Below, one piece after another: positions 15,851 to 24,632 of a stretch of 31,249 nucleotides of DNA (its first letter is position 1; each line of letters begins with the position of its first letter). The stretch comes from Proteobacteria bacterium UBA6921 (GTDB lineage Bacteria > Pseudomonadota > Gammaproteobacteria > SG8-11): assembly GCA_002450895.1 (NCBI GenBank), contig DKAR01000223.1:5815-37063 (forward strand), given 5' to 3'. Both the position numbers and the translations under genes were made by a program. The notes beneath the pieces are model-generated. The model was not told the DNA's origin. It worked only from the letters and a program-made list of their open reading frames with translations, and searched no databases.

Positions 15851-16060
15851 TTACTTCGAAGCCGCCTCTTCCAGCGCCTTTTTCTGCGCTTCCAGCGCGT
15901 CGGTCGCCTTGTCCTGCACGTCCTGCGCTTGCTCATATAATTTCTGCTGCGCGGACATGAAATGCTCTTTGGCGGCCGCCTTGGCATCCTCTGTTTTATC
16001 GCTGCTGCATGCTCCAAGCAGTGCGATCGAAATCGCGATAGCAGGGCCAACGTTCTTCAT
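15851..16060 (-). CDS. Small Ala/Lys-rich lipoprotein
   Basis: The product has 69 residues. A short signal sequence ends in lipobox LLGAC, with Cys18 as the lipidated residue. The mature part is one charged helix rich in Ala, Lys, Glu and Gln (DKTEDAKAAAKEHF, QAQDVQDKATDALEAQKKAL), likely a coiled coil. GGGAG lies seven bases before the ATG. It could be a small envelope spacer of the Lpp type or a stress lipoprotein. No specific family is recognised. It converges with the substrate-binding-like gene, about 20 bases away. Confidence 0.77.
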   Translation of the reverse strand: MKNVGPAIAISIALLGACSSDKTEDAKAAAKEHFMSAQQKLYEQAQDVQDKATDALEAQKKALEEAASK

Positions 16061-16258
16061 GTGCCAACTCCCGAAAGTTGAGAAATCTACCCTCAGGTTT
16101 TCGGCCCAAGACCTTCCGGCCTGAAAGGATCACCCGATTACGCCTCGGTTTTCGAGGGTTTGCGCACGGAAATTGCCGCGGTTCCGGTTGCGCGCGCCCG
16201 TTGGCCCGCTCAAAATGCCCGTCAGAGACACAATCGGGTCGTTTTCTACGAGGCATCA

Positions 16259-16786
16259 ATGGAACAATTTCTGGTGGTATCGGCGCTGGGCCACGACAAG
16301 CCCGGGATCGTCAACGAACTGACACGAACAATTCTCGACTGCGGCGGAAACGTCGTCGACAGCCGCATGACCGTGTTGGGAAGCGAGTTTGCGATCATTC
16401 TGCTGGTCAGTGGCGAATGGAACCAGATCGCCAAGCTCGAAACCGTGCTGGATGCGCACCAGCGCACTCACGACATGACGATCGTGACGAAACGCACTGA
16501 GCCACGCAAAGAGACGGAAAAATCAGCACCCTATTCTGTCGAAGTTGTTTCGATTGACCACCCGGGCATCGTTCACCAGTTGGCGAAATTTTTGTCCGGA
16601 TTCAATGTCAATATTCAGGACCTGCGAACCGATCGTTATCCGGCACCGCACACCGGAACATCGATGTTTTCAGTGCATATGATTATTCACCTGCCCAGCA
16701 CCATTCATATCACGCGATTCCGGGAACAGTTTTTCGACTACTGTGACCAGCTCAATCTGGATGCGATTCTGGAACCGGTAAAGTAA
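16259..16786 (+). CDS. gcvR: Glycine cleavage system repressor-like protein GcvR (paralogue 2, syntenic)
   Basis: The 175-residue protein has two ACT domains. The first begins VVSALGHDKPGIVNELTR and the second VVSIDHPGIVHQLAKFLSG. In E. coli, GcvR represses the gcv operon by binding GcvA. Neighbouring bcp, together with dapA and bamC close by, reproduces the E. coli arrangement, so this copy is the better gcvR orthologue of the two in the window. ATG 16259 is selected because the longer frame to 16160 is not conserved-looking and GAGG lies just upstream. The 198-base gap at 16061-16258 must carry divergent promoters, but no clear motif was identified. Confidence 0.88.
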   Translation: MEQFLVVSALGHDKPGIVNELTRTILDCGGNVVDSRMTVLGSEFAIILLVSGEWNQIAKLETVLDAHQRTHDMTIVTKRTEPRKETEKSAPYSVEVVSIDHPGIVHQLAKFLSGFNVNIQDLRTDRYPAPHTGTSMFSVHMIIHLPSTIHITRFREQFFDYCDQLNLDAILEPVK

Positions 16787-16895
16787 TCACCCCAATCGGA
16801 AAAGCGCGGAAGCCCCCGTATTTTCCGGGTTGGAAATCGCGACCCGACGCGCTAGTGTTCCGGTCGCAGACAAATGGCCATCAAGGAGCGGTGAC

Positions 16896-17369
16896 ATGGC
16901 GGGAAAAGTTGAAGTCGGGAAAAAAGTTCCGGAATTCGAGCGGCCCTCGACGGATGGCGGAACAACCAAGCTGTCATCGCTGAAGGGTAAGACGGTCGTT
17001 CTTTATTTCTATCCGAAGGACGCCACGTCGGGCTGCACGATCGAAGGGCAGAATTTTCGCGACATGAACGACAAGTTCAAGCGCGCCGGCGCCGTCATTC
17101 TTGGCGTTTCGCGTGACGACATGAAATCCCACGATAAATTCAAAACAGCTGAGTGTTTCCCGTTTGAACTGCTGTCGGACGAAGATGAATTACTTTGCGA
17201 GATGTTCGGCGTAATGAAGATGAAGAATATGTATGGCAAGCAGGTGCGTGGAATTGAACGGAGCACGTTCCTGATCGATGGTCAGGGAATCCTGCGCAAG
17301 GAATGGCGCGGCGTCAAAGTCGAAGGACACGTTGCGGAAGTTCTTGACGAAGTGAAGGCACTCTCCTGA
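16896..17369 (+). CDS. bcp: Thioredoxin-dependent peroxiredoxin, Bcp/PrxQ family
   Basis: The 157-residue product is a cytoplasmic peroxiredoxin that reduces hydrogen peroxide and organic peroxides. The active-site motif YPKDATSGCT fits PxxxTxxC with peroxidatic Cys47. The resolving Cys five residues later in E. coli Bcp is replaced by Gln52. Two other cysteines, Cys87 and Cys101, remain; Cys101 matches the LLCEMFGV position seen in the family. The start is firm: AAGGAG lies seven to eight bases before ATG 16896. It follows gcvR by 109 bases, as in E. coli. Confidence 0.94.
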   Translation: MAGKVEVGKKVPEFERPSTDGGTTKLSSLKGKTVVLYFYPKDATSGCTIEGQNFRDMNDKFKRAGAVILGVSRDDMKSHDKFKTAECFPFELLSDEDELLCEMFGVMKMKNMYGKQVRGIERSTFLIDGQGILRKEWRGVKVEGHVAEVLDEVKALS

Positions 17370-17382
17370 GCATCCATCACCT

Positions 17383-17754
17383 TCATTCCTTTTCGTCGGC
17401 GGCCTTGATCTTTGCCTCGAAAGCTTCAAAGTAGCGGCGAAACATCAGCTCCAGTTCATCGATGACCTCGCGAGCCTCGCGACCGTGCACAATGTGCTGG
17501 GCCAAGAGTCCGGAGGTTTCCGAAAGCAGCTGAGCTCGATCCAGCATCGGAAAAGTTTCCGTCAGGCGACGGATGGCGGCGACAACGGTTTCCTTTTCGG
17601 GCCGGGGAATTTCCTGCGGCGTACGTTCGACGGGACGAGGTCGGCGCTGCGCTAGAAACTCGGCGTACTCCAGGAGCATTTCGCGACCGGCGTCGTCAGT
17701 CAGTTCGAACAACGCCTCGATCCGTTGTCTTGCTTTTGCTGACTTCTGAACCAC
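17383..17754 (-). CDS. Conserved-looking small protein of unknown function
   Basis: The 123-residue product is soluble and highly charged, with predicted helices throughout. The N-terminus (RQRIEALFELTDDAGREMLLEYAEFLAQR) is a helical pair. A Pro/Arg-rich linker (RRPRPVERTPQEIPRPEKE) leads to a second helical domain (VVAAIRRLTETFPMLDRAQLL to ELELMFRRYFEAFEAKI). No family is recognised. The start is uncertain: GTG 17754 is the best available, three bases after the LysR-type regulator's stop, but its ribosome-binding site is poor. The tight spacing suggests co-transcription with the regulator. It may be a regulatory partner. Confidence 0.7.
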   Translation of the reverse strand: MVQKSAKARQRIEALFELTDDAGREMLLEYAEFLAQRRPRPVERTPQEIPRPEKETVVAAIRRLTETFPMLDRAQLLSETSGLLAQHIVHGREAREVIDELELMFRRYFEAFEAKIKAADEKE

Positions 17755-17757
17755 ACC

Positions 17758-18666
17758 TTAGGCCGGCGACTGGTGCGACGCACAGTACTGCTGGGCGAAC
17801 TCGAGCAGTTTCTGCATCGCATGCTGCCGAAACTTCTGTTTTTGGTGCACAAACGAAAATGGTCGTTCCAGCGGCGGATCAAGATCCAGGGCAATCAGCG
17901 TTCCCAAACGGACTTCCTTGTTCAACGTCGCGCGGGAAAGGATGGTAATTCCGATGCCCGCCTCAACGGCGCCCTTGATCGCTTCCGGACTTCCAAGCTC
18001 CATAATGATATTCAGGTCGCTGGAATTGAGGCCCGCGCCGTGCAGGTATTCCAGAATGACCTCGCGCGTACCGGAACCTTCTTCACGGCATATATACGGG
18101 TAATCGAGTATTCGATTCAGCGGAATCCGGCTTTCCTTCGCGAGGGGATGCGCCGGCGGGACTACACAAACGAGCTTGTCGACGCGACACAGCTCAACTG
18201 CCAAATTCTTGTTTTGGACGGGCGCTTCAACGACTCCAAGATCGATCAGATTGTTTTCCACCATCGAAACAATCCCGTCGGTGTTCGAGACACGCAAGCG
18301 AATGTTCACATCCGGATATTTTTGCTTGAAATCGCCCAGCAGCCCCGGAAGCATGTATTCCGCGATGGTCGTACTGGCACCGATGATGAGTACTCCGCTT
18401 ACATCGCCGGTGAGCTCGCGGACGGCATTTTCCATTTCGTTGTAGAGGACAAAAATCTTGTCCGCAAACTCGAAAACGCGGCGCCCGGCGTCCGTCAGGC
18501 TGATTCGATTGTGGGTACGGTCAAATAGCCGGGTATTGAAATGCTCCTCGAGCTGGCGAACCTGGAAAGTGACCGCGGGCTGGGTCATGTGGAGCGCATC
18601 GGCCGCTTTGGTAAAACTCAGAAATCTCGCAACGGTATGAAACACTTGCAGTCTGCGGTCGGCCAT
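17758..18666 (-). CDS. LysR-type transcriptional regulator, CbbR/YeiE-like
   Basis: The 302-residue product has an N-terminal winged helix (residues 1-62; FLSFTKAADALHMTQPAVTFQVRQLEEHFNTRLFDRT) and a two-lobed LysR effector domain (about 90-295). Effector-domain features such as GASTTIAEYMLPGLL and REEGSGTREVILEYL place it near CbbR and YeiE. CbbR controls carbon-fixation genes and YeiE sulfite or lysine-related genes. No Calvin-cycle gene is present here, so the target is open. AAGGA lies eight bases before ATG 18666. A dyad at 18688-18720 upstream fits autoregulation. Confidence 0.9.
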   Translation of the reverse strand: MADRRLQVFHTVARFLSFTKAADALHMTQPAVTFQVRQLEEHFNTRLFDRTHNRISLTDAGRRVFEFADKIFVLYNEMENAVRELTGDVSGVLIIGASTTIAEYMLPGLLGDFKQKYPDVNIRLRVSNTDGIVSMVENNLIDLGVVEAPVQNKNLAVELCRVDKLVCVVPPAHPLAKESRIPLNRILDYPYICREEGSGTREVILEYLHGAGLNSSDLNIIMELGSPEAIKGAVEAGIGITILSRATLNKEVRLGTLIALDLDPPLERPFSFVHQKQKFRQHAMQKLLEFAQQYCASHQSPA

Positions 18667-18687
18667 AGGCGTGTCCTTCCCAGAGAA

Positions 18688-18720
18688 TTGTTATAGAAGC
18701 AGCCTACCTGAATATAACAA
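18688..18720 (-). promoter_or_regulatory. Candidate LysR-type operator (8-bp dyad)
   Basis: TTGTTATA (18688-18695) and TATAACAA (18713-18720) are exact inverted repeats with a 17-base spacer, 22-54 bases upstream of the LysR gene start. LysR proteins commonly bind AT-rich interrupted dyads of this kind in their own promoter. The rest of the 286-base gap at 18667-18952 holds no gene I can support. It must also contain the promoter of the lipoprotein gene at 18953. Confidence 0.45.
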
Positions 18721-18952
18721 CTAATTTGGTGGAAACAAGCAACTCGACCCTGCTCAAAAGGGATAGCCGGCGGCTTCAAGACACAGTCAATCGCCATAAT
18801 TTTTGGGAATTGTGGGAGGCGATACTTTATTTCTTCAATTTGGGGACTTACCGCACCGTCGCCGCGGTCCAACACGTAGCCAGGCACCTGTTTTGGCAAC
18901 AAGTAGAATTACGACTTCGATCTTGCGGAAAAAACATCACTATGGGGCTGTC

Positions 18953-19663
18953 ATGAAGACACTATCGCTCATTTTTTTGGCTGCTCTGCTCGCTGTGCTG
19001 GGTGGTTGCGCAGGCACCTACCAAATCCGCGTCGACTCCATCGCCGAAAGCGCAGCGCCCCATGGCAACAAGTACGTGCTCGTTAGCGGGATGACCGATG
19101 TCAACGAGTCGGATCTATATTTCAAGGAATTCGCGTCCCACTTTCGCCCTATTCTGGTGGCCAAAGGCTTTACCGAAGTCGCAACGCGCGAAGCGGCAGA
19201 CTTTGAAATCGCCTTGTCCTACGGAACGTCCAGCGGGCGGGCCGAGTACTACACCTATACACGCCCGATTTACCACGTCACCGGCGGCGATCAGATTCGG
19301 TATCGCGAGGTCCGCACGGATGCGAGCGGGCAAAAAACCGAAACCACCGGGACGTTTTATGTACCGGTACGCACGGAAGTCATCGGATATACGTCGGAGC
19401 TGAACAGCCAAACGGTCTATACGAGCTATGTCATCCTCGAGGCGACCGTCAGCGCTGCGGAAAATGGAGCGACGGTTCGTAAACCGCTCTGGAAAACCAC
19501 CCTCCGGCTCACTGACCCCTCGAACGATCTGCGCCAGCTAATACCCCACATGGCCGCGGCCGGAGCGCCGTATATCGCCACCAATACCGGAGCTTCCATC
19601 AAAATCGAGCTTCCCAAGACCGCACCCCAAAATCCGCCGGCTGCCGCCGCCCCAAAGCCATAA
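18953..19663 (+). CDS. DUF4136-like lipoprotein
   Basis: The 236-residue product has signal peptide LSLIFLAALLAVLGGC; the lipobox LGGC puts lipidated Cys at about residue 19. The mature region (YQIRVDSIA, KYVLVSGMTDVNESDLYFKEF, FRPILVAKGFTEVATREAADFEIALSYG) follows the general pattern of DUF4136 envelope lipoproteins. A Thr- and Tyr-rich beta region follows, and the protein ends in a Pro/Ala tail (APQNPPAAAAPKP). ATG 18953 is the start that directly precedes the signal peptide. Function is unknown. It precedes a TPR gene by 253 bases, probably as a separate transcript. Confidence 0.8.
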   Translation: MKTLSLIFLAALLAVLGGCAGTYQIRVDSIAESAAPHGNKYVLVSGMTDVNESDLYFKEFASHFRPILVAKGFTEVATREAADFEIALSYGTSSGRAEYYTYTRPIYHVTGGDQIRYREVRTDASGQKTETTGTFYVPVRTEVIGYTSELNSQTVYTSYVILEATVSAAENGATVRKPLWKTTLRLTDPSNDLRQLIPHMAAAGAPYIATNTGASIKIELPKTAPQNPPAAAAPKP

Positions 19664-19916
19664 CCCGCTACTTCGAAACACCGGGAACCGACCGCCAAGC
19701 GCATCACACTTTTGGAGGATAAACGAAAGGGAAACGTAGCCATTGTCTAAAGCGATTTTTTGTCTCGCCGATAGAGCTAATAGAGGTTCGAAGTACGCCG
19801 TCTACGACGCCGGAGTCGAACACCACCCAAATCGCGTAGACGTTCAGTGTTCCCCACGGGGGATTCCGGCCAGACGCGCGAGACAAGATGTCGCAAGACA
19901 TCCCGGAGAACCGAGT

Positions 19917-21182
19917 ATGCGCCGACTCATTACTGGCCTGGTCTTCGCCGCAACAGCGACACACAGTCTGCTTATCCTTGCCGACACGGTTTCCCCTGAC
20001 TCCGTACGCATTGCCAAGATCGCACCACCCCCGCAACAGGGTTCCATTATTTCTGAAGAATCCACTGTGGCACACGACGAATGGCGCGCGCTGACACGGC
20101 AATTCGTTGAAGATTTTAATTCGGGCAATATGACGGCCGCGTTCAAGAGCGCCAACGACGCACTTGAAACAGCGATGAACTACTTCGGCGAAAACCATCC
20201 GCTCACCGCAGACAGCCTGAACAAGGTTGGACTGGTCTTTGAAACCAAGGGCGACTACGACAAAGCCGAAAACTACTACGCACACTCGATGGCCATTCTT
20301 GAGAAGCATGAAAAGGAATTCGGCGCCGAACTGGCCACAGCTCTGAACAATCTCGGCAACATTTATGTCCTGCGTAACAAGCTGGATCAGGCGGAACGCA
20401 CTCATCTTCGCGCGCTTCGCGTACGGTCCACGGCACTTGGCGCAGAAAGCGCCCCTGTCGCGCAATCGCTTTTCAATCTTGGAAACGTGTACGCCAAAAC
20501 GGGTTCCGAGGAAAACGCCGAGTTGCTTTACAAACAGGCCGCTGCCGTCTGGGCAAGGGTTCTTGGCCCCAGCAATATCAACGTCGCCAGCAGCTACAAC
20601 AAACTGGCCGATGTATATGCCGCCGAAGGTCGCAACAACGAAGCCGAGCAGTTGTACCTGAAAGCTCTTCAAATTCGCCGTGACGTGCTCGGCGAAGGGC
20701 ACATCACCGTTGCGGAATCTCTGATGGGCGCGGGACGCGCTTGCACCAAACAGGAAAAATACGACGAAGCCGGCCCGATGTATCGCGAGGCCGCGATGAT
20801 ACTCGAAGATCAACTGGGCGAAATGGATCCGCGTTTGGCCGTCGCGCTCTACAGCCTGGCCAACGTGTATCACATCCAGGCGAAGCTGGAAGATGCATTC
20901 AATCGCGAGTTCGCCGCGAAAATCATCCCGGTTGGAACTTCGGACACCAACGACACGCTCGGCGCACAGCGACAGACTGCCCTACAAAATCAGGTCAAGC
21001 TTCGCGCCGCCTATGTGCGAGAACTTTATCAACGCGCCGATCCGTTGTATGTCCGTGCAGCGACGATTTTCAAAGAGCTCTATGGCGCGGATCACCCGAC
21101 GATCAAGATGATCGACGACGAACTGTCCATGCTCCGTGAGACCATGCACTCCAAGAGCGCCATGGTTACGCTGCCGCAGTAA
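19917..21182 (+). CDS. Exported TPR protein, kinesin-light-chain type repeats
   Basis: The 421-residue product has a signal peptide (LITGLVFAATATHSLLILA) followed by about six 42-residue TPR units of the kinesin-light-chain kind. Examples are ADSLNKVGLVFETKGDYDKA, ATALNNLGNIYVLRNKLDQA, AQSLFNLGNVYAKTGSEENA and ASSYNKLADVYAAEGRNNEA. These form a superhelical protein-binding surface in the periplasm. ATG 19917 is chosen because GGAG lies nine bases upstream and the signal peptide follows at once. The frame is open to 19743, but that extension is not supported. The 253-base region at 19664-19916 before it shows no gene. A UUCG-loop terminator closes the transcript. Confidence 0.83.
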   Translation: MRRLITGLVFAATATHSLLILADTVSPDSVRIAKIAPPPQQGSIISEESTVAHDEWRALTRQFVEDFNSGNMTAAFKSANDALETAMNYFGENHPLTADSLNKVGLVFETKGDYDKAENYYAHSMAILEKHEKEFGAELATALNNLGNIYVLRNKLDQAERTHLRALRVRSTALGAESAPVAQSLFNLGNVYAKTGSEENAELLYKQAAAVWARVLGPSNINVASSYNKLADVYAAEGRNNEAEQLYLKALQIRRDVLGEGHITVAESLMGAGRACTKQEKYDEAGPMYREAAMILEDQLGEMDPRLAVALYSLANVYHIQAKLEDAFNREFAAKIIPVGTSDTNDTLGAQRQTALQNQVKLRAAYVRELYQRADPLYVRAATIFKELYGADHPTIKMIDDELSMLRETMHSKSAMVTLPQ

Positions 21183-21213
21183 ACAAACGCTCTTTCAAGA
21201 TGTATCCGGGATA

Positions 21214-22665
21214 TCAACGCGCGCTTCGGCGCGCGTTTTCTATTTCCTTCGACAAAATCGCCCGCCAACGCACGTAACGATCCCGCAGCGCAGATGAATC
21301 CTGGCTTGGCTCAAAACGTCGCCCCCCCGGAGGGTCCAGCCAGGCCGAGGGCATACCCGCCATCACAAAGGCGGTTCCCCGTGCGGTCGCTTCGCATTCG
21401 CCGGGGCGGTCCACCGCAACGCCGCTCAGATCAGCCAAACACTGGCATATTGGATCGATTTTGGAGATACCTCCCGTAACGAAGAGCCGGCGTGGCGCGA
21501 TGAACATATCGCCCATTTCATCCAGATTTGCCTGGAGCAGGAAGACAATGCTCTCTGCGACAGCCACGAGTTTTTCCTGCGCTGTTCCTTCACCGATGAA
21601 TTTCGATTTTAGCCGCGGCACCCAAAACGGCGAACCCAGCCCGGCGATGCCGTTCACAAACAGCAATGACGGATTCGGACGGGTCATCCAGTCGGAAATC
21701 TCTCGCTCCGCTGTATTTTCGTCAATCCCCAGTTGGCGCTCAATCTCCACCAGCGCTGTACCACACCCGTTCACAGTACCTTCGAGAACATACGAAACTT
21801 CGTTGCCGCGCTGCAGAACAACACTGGTGAGCAAGCGCGGCGAGTAGTCCGCATTTCCTCCTGACATTCGCTGCACGAATGCGCCCGTCCCCATGTTGAC
21901 GTATGCGGTACTGTTTGAAGGGAGGCCATAGGCGTACAGCGCTGCCGCCTGATCGCCCGTCATTACCGTAATCGGAACGTCAATCCCTGCAATCTGCAGA
22001 CGTCCATATGCGTGTACAGTCGGAACGCTGCGAGGCAAAGGCTCCGGCGGTAATCCGAACAGATCGAGAAGATTCTCGTCCCACTCCAGATTCTGAAAGT
22101 TCCACAGCAATGTTCTCGATGCGTTTGATGGATCGACCGCGTGAATTTTTTCCGTCGAAAGCTGATAGAGCAGATACGATGCCAGGGGTCCCCACAGACA
22201 ACGTCGCTCAGCCTGGGCTTCGCGCACTTCGCGCAAATTTGTCAGACACCAATGAAGTTTGCTGACCCCGTAATGAGCGGTTACAAACAACCCGGTCGAA
22301 CGGTGTATTTCATCATCGCGTGGTTCAAAATGCCGAATCCAGTCGGCGGCACGCCGGTCTTGCCAGCTGATCGCCGGCGACAGCGGATCACCGGTGTCTC
22401 GGTCCCAACAGACGATCGTCGACCGCTGCGTAGCCAAGCCTGCGGCAACAATCTCGCGTTTGCGATCCCCAAGCGCCGCAATTGCTTTTTCAATAGCGAC
22501 CACAACGGATTGAAGCAAATGCTTCGGCTCGTACTCGACCCAATCCGCCTGCGGCTGGAGCGCGATGATTTGCTCATACCCCTGCGCAATTAACGCCCCG
22601 CGCTCATCAAACACCAGTGCCCGGCTCGCGTGCCCGCCCTGATCGATGGTCAGATACAGACTCAT
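21214..22665 (-). CDS. FGGY-family carbohydrate kinase, glycerol-kinase-like
   Basis: The 483-residue product has the two-lobed FGGY fold. It starts LYLTIDQGGHASRALVFDE, has ISWQDRRAADW and SNASRTLLWN in the first lobe, and GDQAAALYAYGL, YVNMGTGAF and LFVTGGISKIDPICQCL in the second. The catalytic-base Asp is in GDQ. Overall it is closest to glycerol kinase, but the QRE glycerol-contact motif is QRS here (ATQRSTIVCWD), so the polyol substrate may differ. No glpF, glpD or transporter is adjacent. ATG 22665 has GAGG five bases upstream. Its last codons form the terminator stem of the convergent TPR gene. Confidence 0.87.
   Translation of the reverse strand: MSLYLTIDQGGHASRALVFDERGALIAQGYEQIIALQPQADWVEYEPKHLLQSVVVAIEKAIAALGDRKREIVAAGLATQRSTIVCWDRDTGDPLSPAISWQDRRAADWIRHFEPRDDEIHRSTGLFVTAHYGVSKLHWCLTNLREVREAQAERRCLWGPLASYLLYQLSTEKIHAVDPSNASRTLLWNFQNLEWDENLLDLFGLPPEPLPRSVPTVHAYGRLQIAGIDVPITVMTGDQAAALYAYGLPSNSTAYVNMGTGAFVQRMSGGNADYSPRLLTSVVLQRGNEVSYVLEGTVNGCGTALVEIERQLGIDENTAEREISDWMTRPNPSLLFVNGIAGLGSPFWVPRLKSKFIGEGTAQEKLVAVAESIVFLLQANLDEMGDMFIAPRRLFVTGGISKIDPICQCLADLSGVAVDRPGECEATARGTAFVMAGMPSAWLDPPGGRRFEPSQDSSALRDRYVRWRAILSKEIENARRSAR
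21217..21247 (+). terminator. Rho-independent terminator with a UUCG loop
   Basis: A nine-base perfect stem (AACGCGCGC with GCGCGCGTT) is closed by TTCG at 21226-21229 and followed by TTCTATTT. It serves the TPR gene ending at 21182. It lies inside the last codons of the convergent FGGY kinase gene. Confidence 0.8.
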
Positions 22666-22745
22666 GGCACCTCGCAGCAACTAGGATTCATTGAGTAGCA
22701 ACTCGCGCGCAGACGCAGTGGCTCGACGCGCGGCCTGCGCGCGGT

Positions 22746-24632
22746 TTATTTCAGTCCCTTGAACAGTTTTCCGGCCTTTTCCTTCGCTTTGTCAGCCGCC
22801 TCTTGCTTTTTTTCTTCGGTTTCGGATTTCAACTTTTGCTTAGCCTCGTTGCTCTTGCGCTCAGCTTCGGACTTTTGCTTCTCGACCGCCGCGCGCAAAT
22901 CCGATTCCGCTTTGTCGAGCTTCTCAGCGAACTGTTTTCGGCGCTCTTCAATTTTTTGTTCGTACGACTTCAGCTCGTCGAGCTTGGCCTGAATGCGCTT
23001 CATGGCTTCCTGTGCGCGCTGTTCGAGCTGCGCCTTTGCGTCCGCCAGCGCATGGTCGATTCGGGCCCTAAACTGTCGGTTCAGCGCGTTGCGCAAACGC
23101 TCATCAAGGTCCGAGTGAAGATCGAGGGTATATTTGCGTAGCGTCCCGCCCAACCGGGCGTTTGCGTTGAACTGCTGCACGTCGGCAAGTGCATCGGCCA
23201 CCACCTGACCCAGCTCGCTCTTTTCACCGTTGACAGAAACAAAACTTGCCGTCTTGAATGCGACGCCGATTTCGCTGTCGAGCTGCTCGGCATCCTTGAT
23301 CTCCAATCGGGCATCCAGATCCACAGCGCTGTTGCGCAGGCGCAGTGGAAATGTTTTTCCACCGATGATTTTGTAGTCATCAATTGCGATTCCGCGGGCT
23401 TTCATTCGAACCTGGTCCGACGTTGCCTTCGGATTTACATGATTGAAAGTTCCTTCAATTTCCAGATCCTTGAGGCCGTGCATTTCCTCACCGAAAAAGC
23501 TGAACGTCATCGGATGACCAAGCGTTGCCTGATCATTGGTTACGTTTCTTATCTGTCCGACCATTTTTCCTGCCGTGACATCCACGCTGACCTTGATGTT
23601 CCGAATCAGAAACCCGGGAACCTGATTACGGTCTTCAAAACGCACGTCGATTCCTTTTAGCCGTTTTCGCTCGACTGTCTCGGTCGGCTTGCCACTGGCG
23701 GGAATAAACGGCTTCGCCTTCAAATACCAGTACTCACCCGTTTTCAACCAGTCCGCGACTTGAGGTCCGAACAATCCGTTACTCACATTCGCCAGACCTT
23801 TTGCATCAAGGGAGTATTTCGCTTTGAGCCGATTGAAATCCTCCTGCGGCGATGCCAGAACCATCTTGGTTCGATCCGCCCACGAACCCAGATCTTCTCC
23901 AAATGCACGCTTCACCGACTGAACCTGCTCCAAATCCGCTCGGGCATCGTCACGAATCTGTTCGAGTTCCTTGATCGCTCTTGCGATTTCCTGAACGTCT
24001 TGCAACGTCTTTCCGTCAAGCGATGGTTTCGCCTTGGTCAAACGAGATTCGTATTCGGCGAGTCGTTTTTCTCCCGGAATCTGCGAAAACCGCTGACTCC
24101 ATTGCTCGCGCGCCTTGTCGAGATCATCCTTGAAACTTTCCGCCAGTCTTCCCGACTGAATATCCTCGCTCGCCAGCAACTCGCTGGTCGAAGGCATCGA
24201 CATTGATGGCATCGAGAATGAACTTTCGGCGGAGCCCGATTCAGGCTCAGGCTCCGGTGGAGGGTTCGGGATTGCGCCACTCACACTGCGCGGCGTGTTT
24301 GTGCGGACACCCTCCATGGACATTTCAGTAATGACGAACTTGCGCCGCAGCAGCGCAAAGCCATCCAGCGCGAACTTGATGCTCTGCACCTGCAGTGAGT
24401 TCTGCATCGGAGCTCGCGCGTCCGCGACCTGCAGGTTATTGAGCGCAAAACCGAACGGATTGAACGTCATTTGCGCGGAGTCAAGGTCGACGCGCGCACC
24501 ATTCATGCTGGTTCCCCAGGACTCGACGGCGCGTTTGACGGCCCAGTCGGCCAGAAGAAAGACGCTCGCGGATGCGCCTCCGAAAATAACCACAAATGCG
24601 ATGAACCCCCACCAGCGAATGTATTTGCTCAT
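22746..24632 (-). CDS. TIGR03545-type membrane-anchored AsmA-like protein
   Basis: The 628-residue product has one N-terminal membrane anchor (FIAFVVIFGGASASVFLLADW), and the rest lies in the periplasm. Residues 40-100 (ARVDLDSAQMTFNPFGFALNNLQVAD) resemble the start of AsmA/DUF748 lipid-transfer proteins. A Pro/Glu/Ser linker and a coiled coil (150-260) follow. The beta-rich core is at 320-500. A long charged coiled coil at 510-628 ends in Lys/Glu repeats. The next gene is the DUF2062-like TIGR03546 member, and these two uncharacterised families are known to occur side by side. The ATG overlaps that gene's stop (ATGA). Lipid handling is an inference from the AsmA likeness. Confidence 0.86.
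   Translation of the reverse strand: MSKYIRWWGFIAFVVIFGGASASVFLLADWAVKRAVESWGTSMNGARVDLDSAQMTFNPFGFALNNLQVADARAPMQNSLQVQSIKFALDGFALLRRKFVITEMSMEGVRTNTPRSVSGAIPNPPPEPEPESGSAESSFSMPSMSMPSTSELLASEDIQSGRLAESFKDDLDKAREQWSQRFSQIPGEKRLAEYESRLTKAKPSLDGKTLQDVQEIARAIKELEQIRDDARADLEQVQSVKRAFGEDLGSWADRTKMVLASPQEDFNRLKAKYSLDAKGLANVSNGLFGPQVADWLKTGEYWYLKAKPFIPASGKPTETVERKRLKGIDVRFEDRNQVPGFLIRNIKVSVDVTAGKMVGQIRNVTNDQATLGHPMTFSFFGEEMHGLKDLEIEGTFNHVNPKATSDQVRMKARGIAIDDYKIIGGKTFPLRLRNSAVDLDARLEIKDAEQLDSEIGVAFKTASFVSVNGEKSELGQVVADALADVQQFNANARLGGTLRKYTLDLHSDLDERLRNALNRQFRARIDHALADAKAQLEQRAQEAMKRIQAKLDELKSYEQKIEERRKQFAEKLDKAESDLRAAVEKQKSEAERKSNEAKQKLKSETEEKKQEAADKAKEKAGKLFKGLK

Noticed and set aside
18726..18902. 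Possible small genes on both strands of the 18667-18952 gap
   Set aside because: No ribosome-binding site, no recognisable sequence, and they overlap the promoter region of two real genes.
19704..20873. Long minus-strand reading frame of 389 codons
   Set aside because: It lies fully opposite the kinesin-light-chain TPR gene, has Cys/Phe/Val-skewed composition, and lacks a domain or a good start. It is a shadow.
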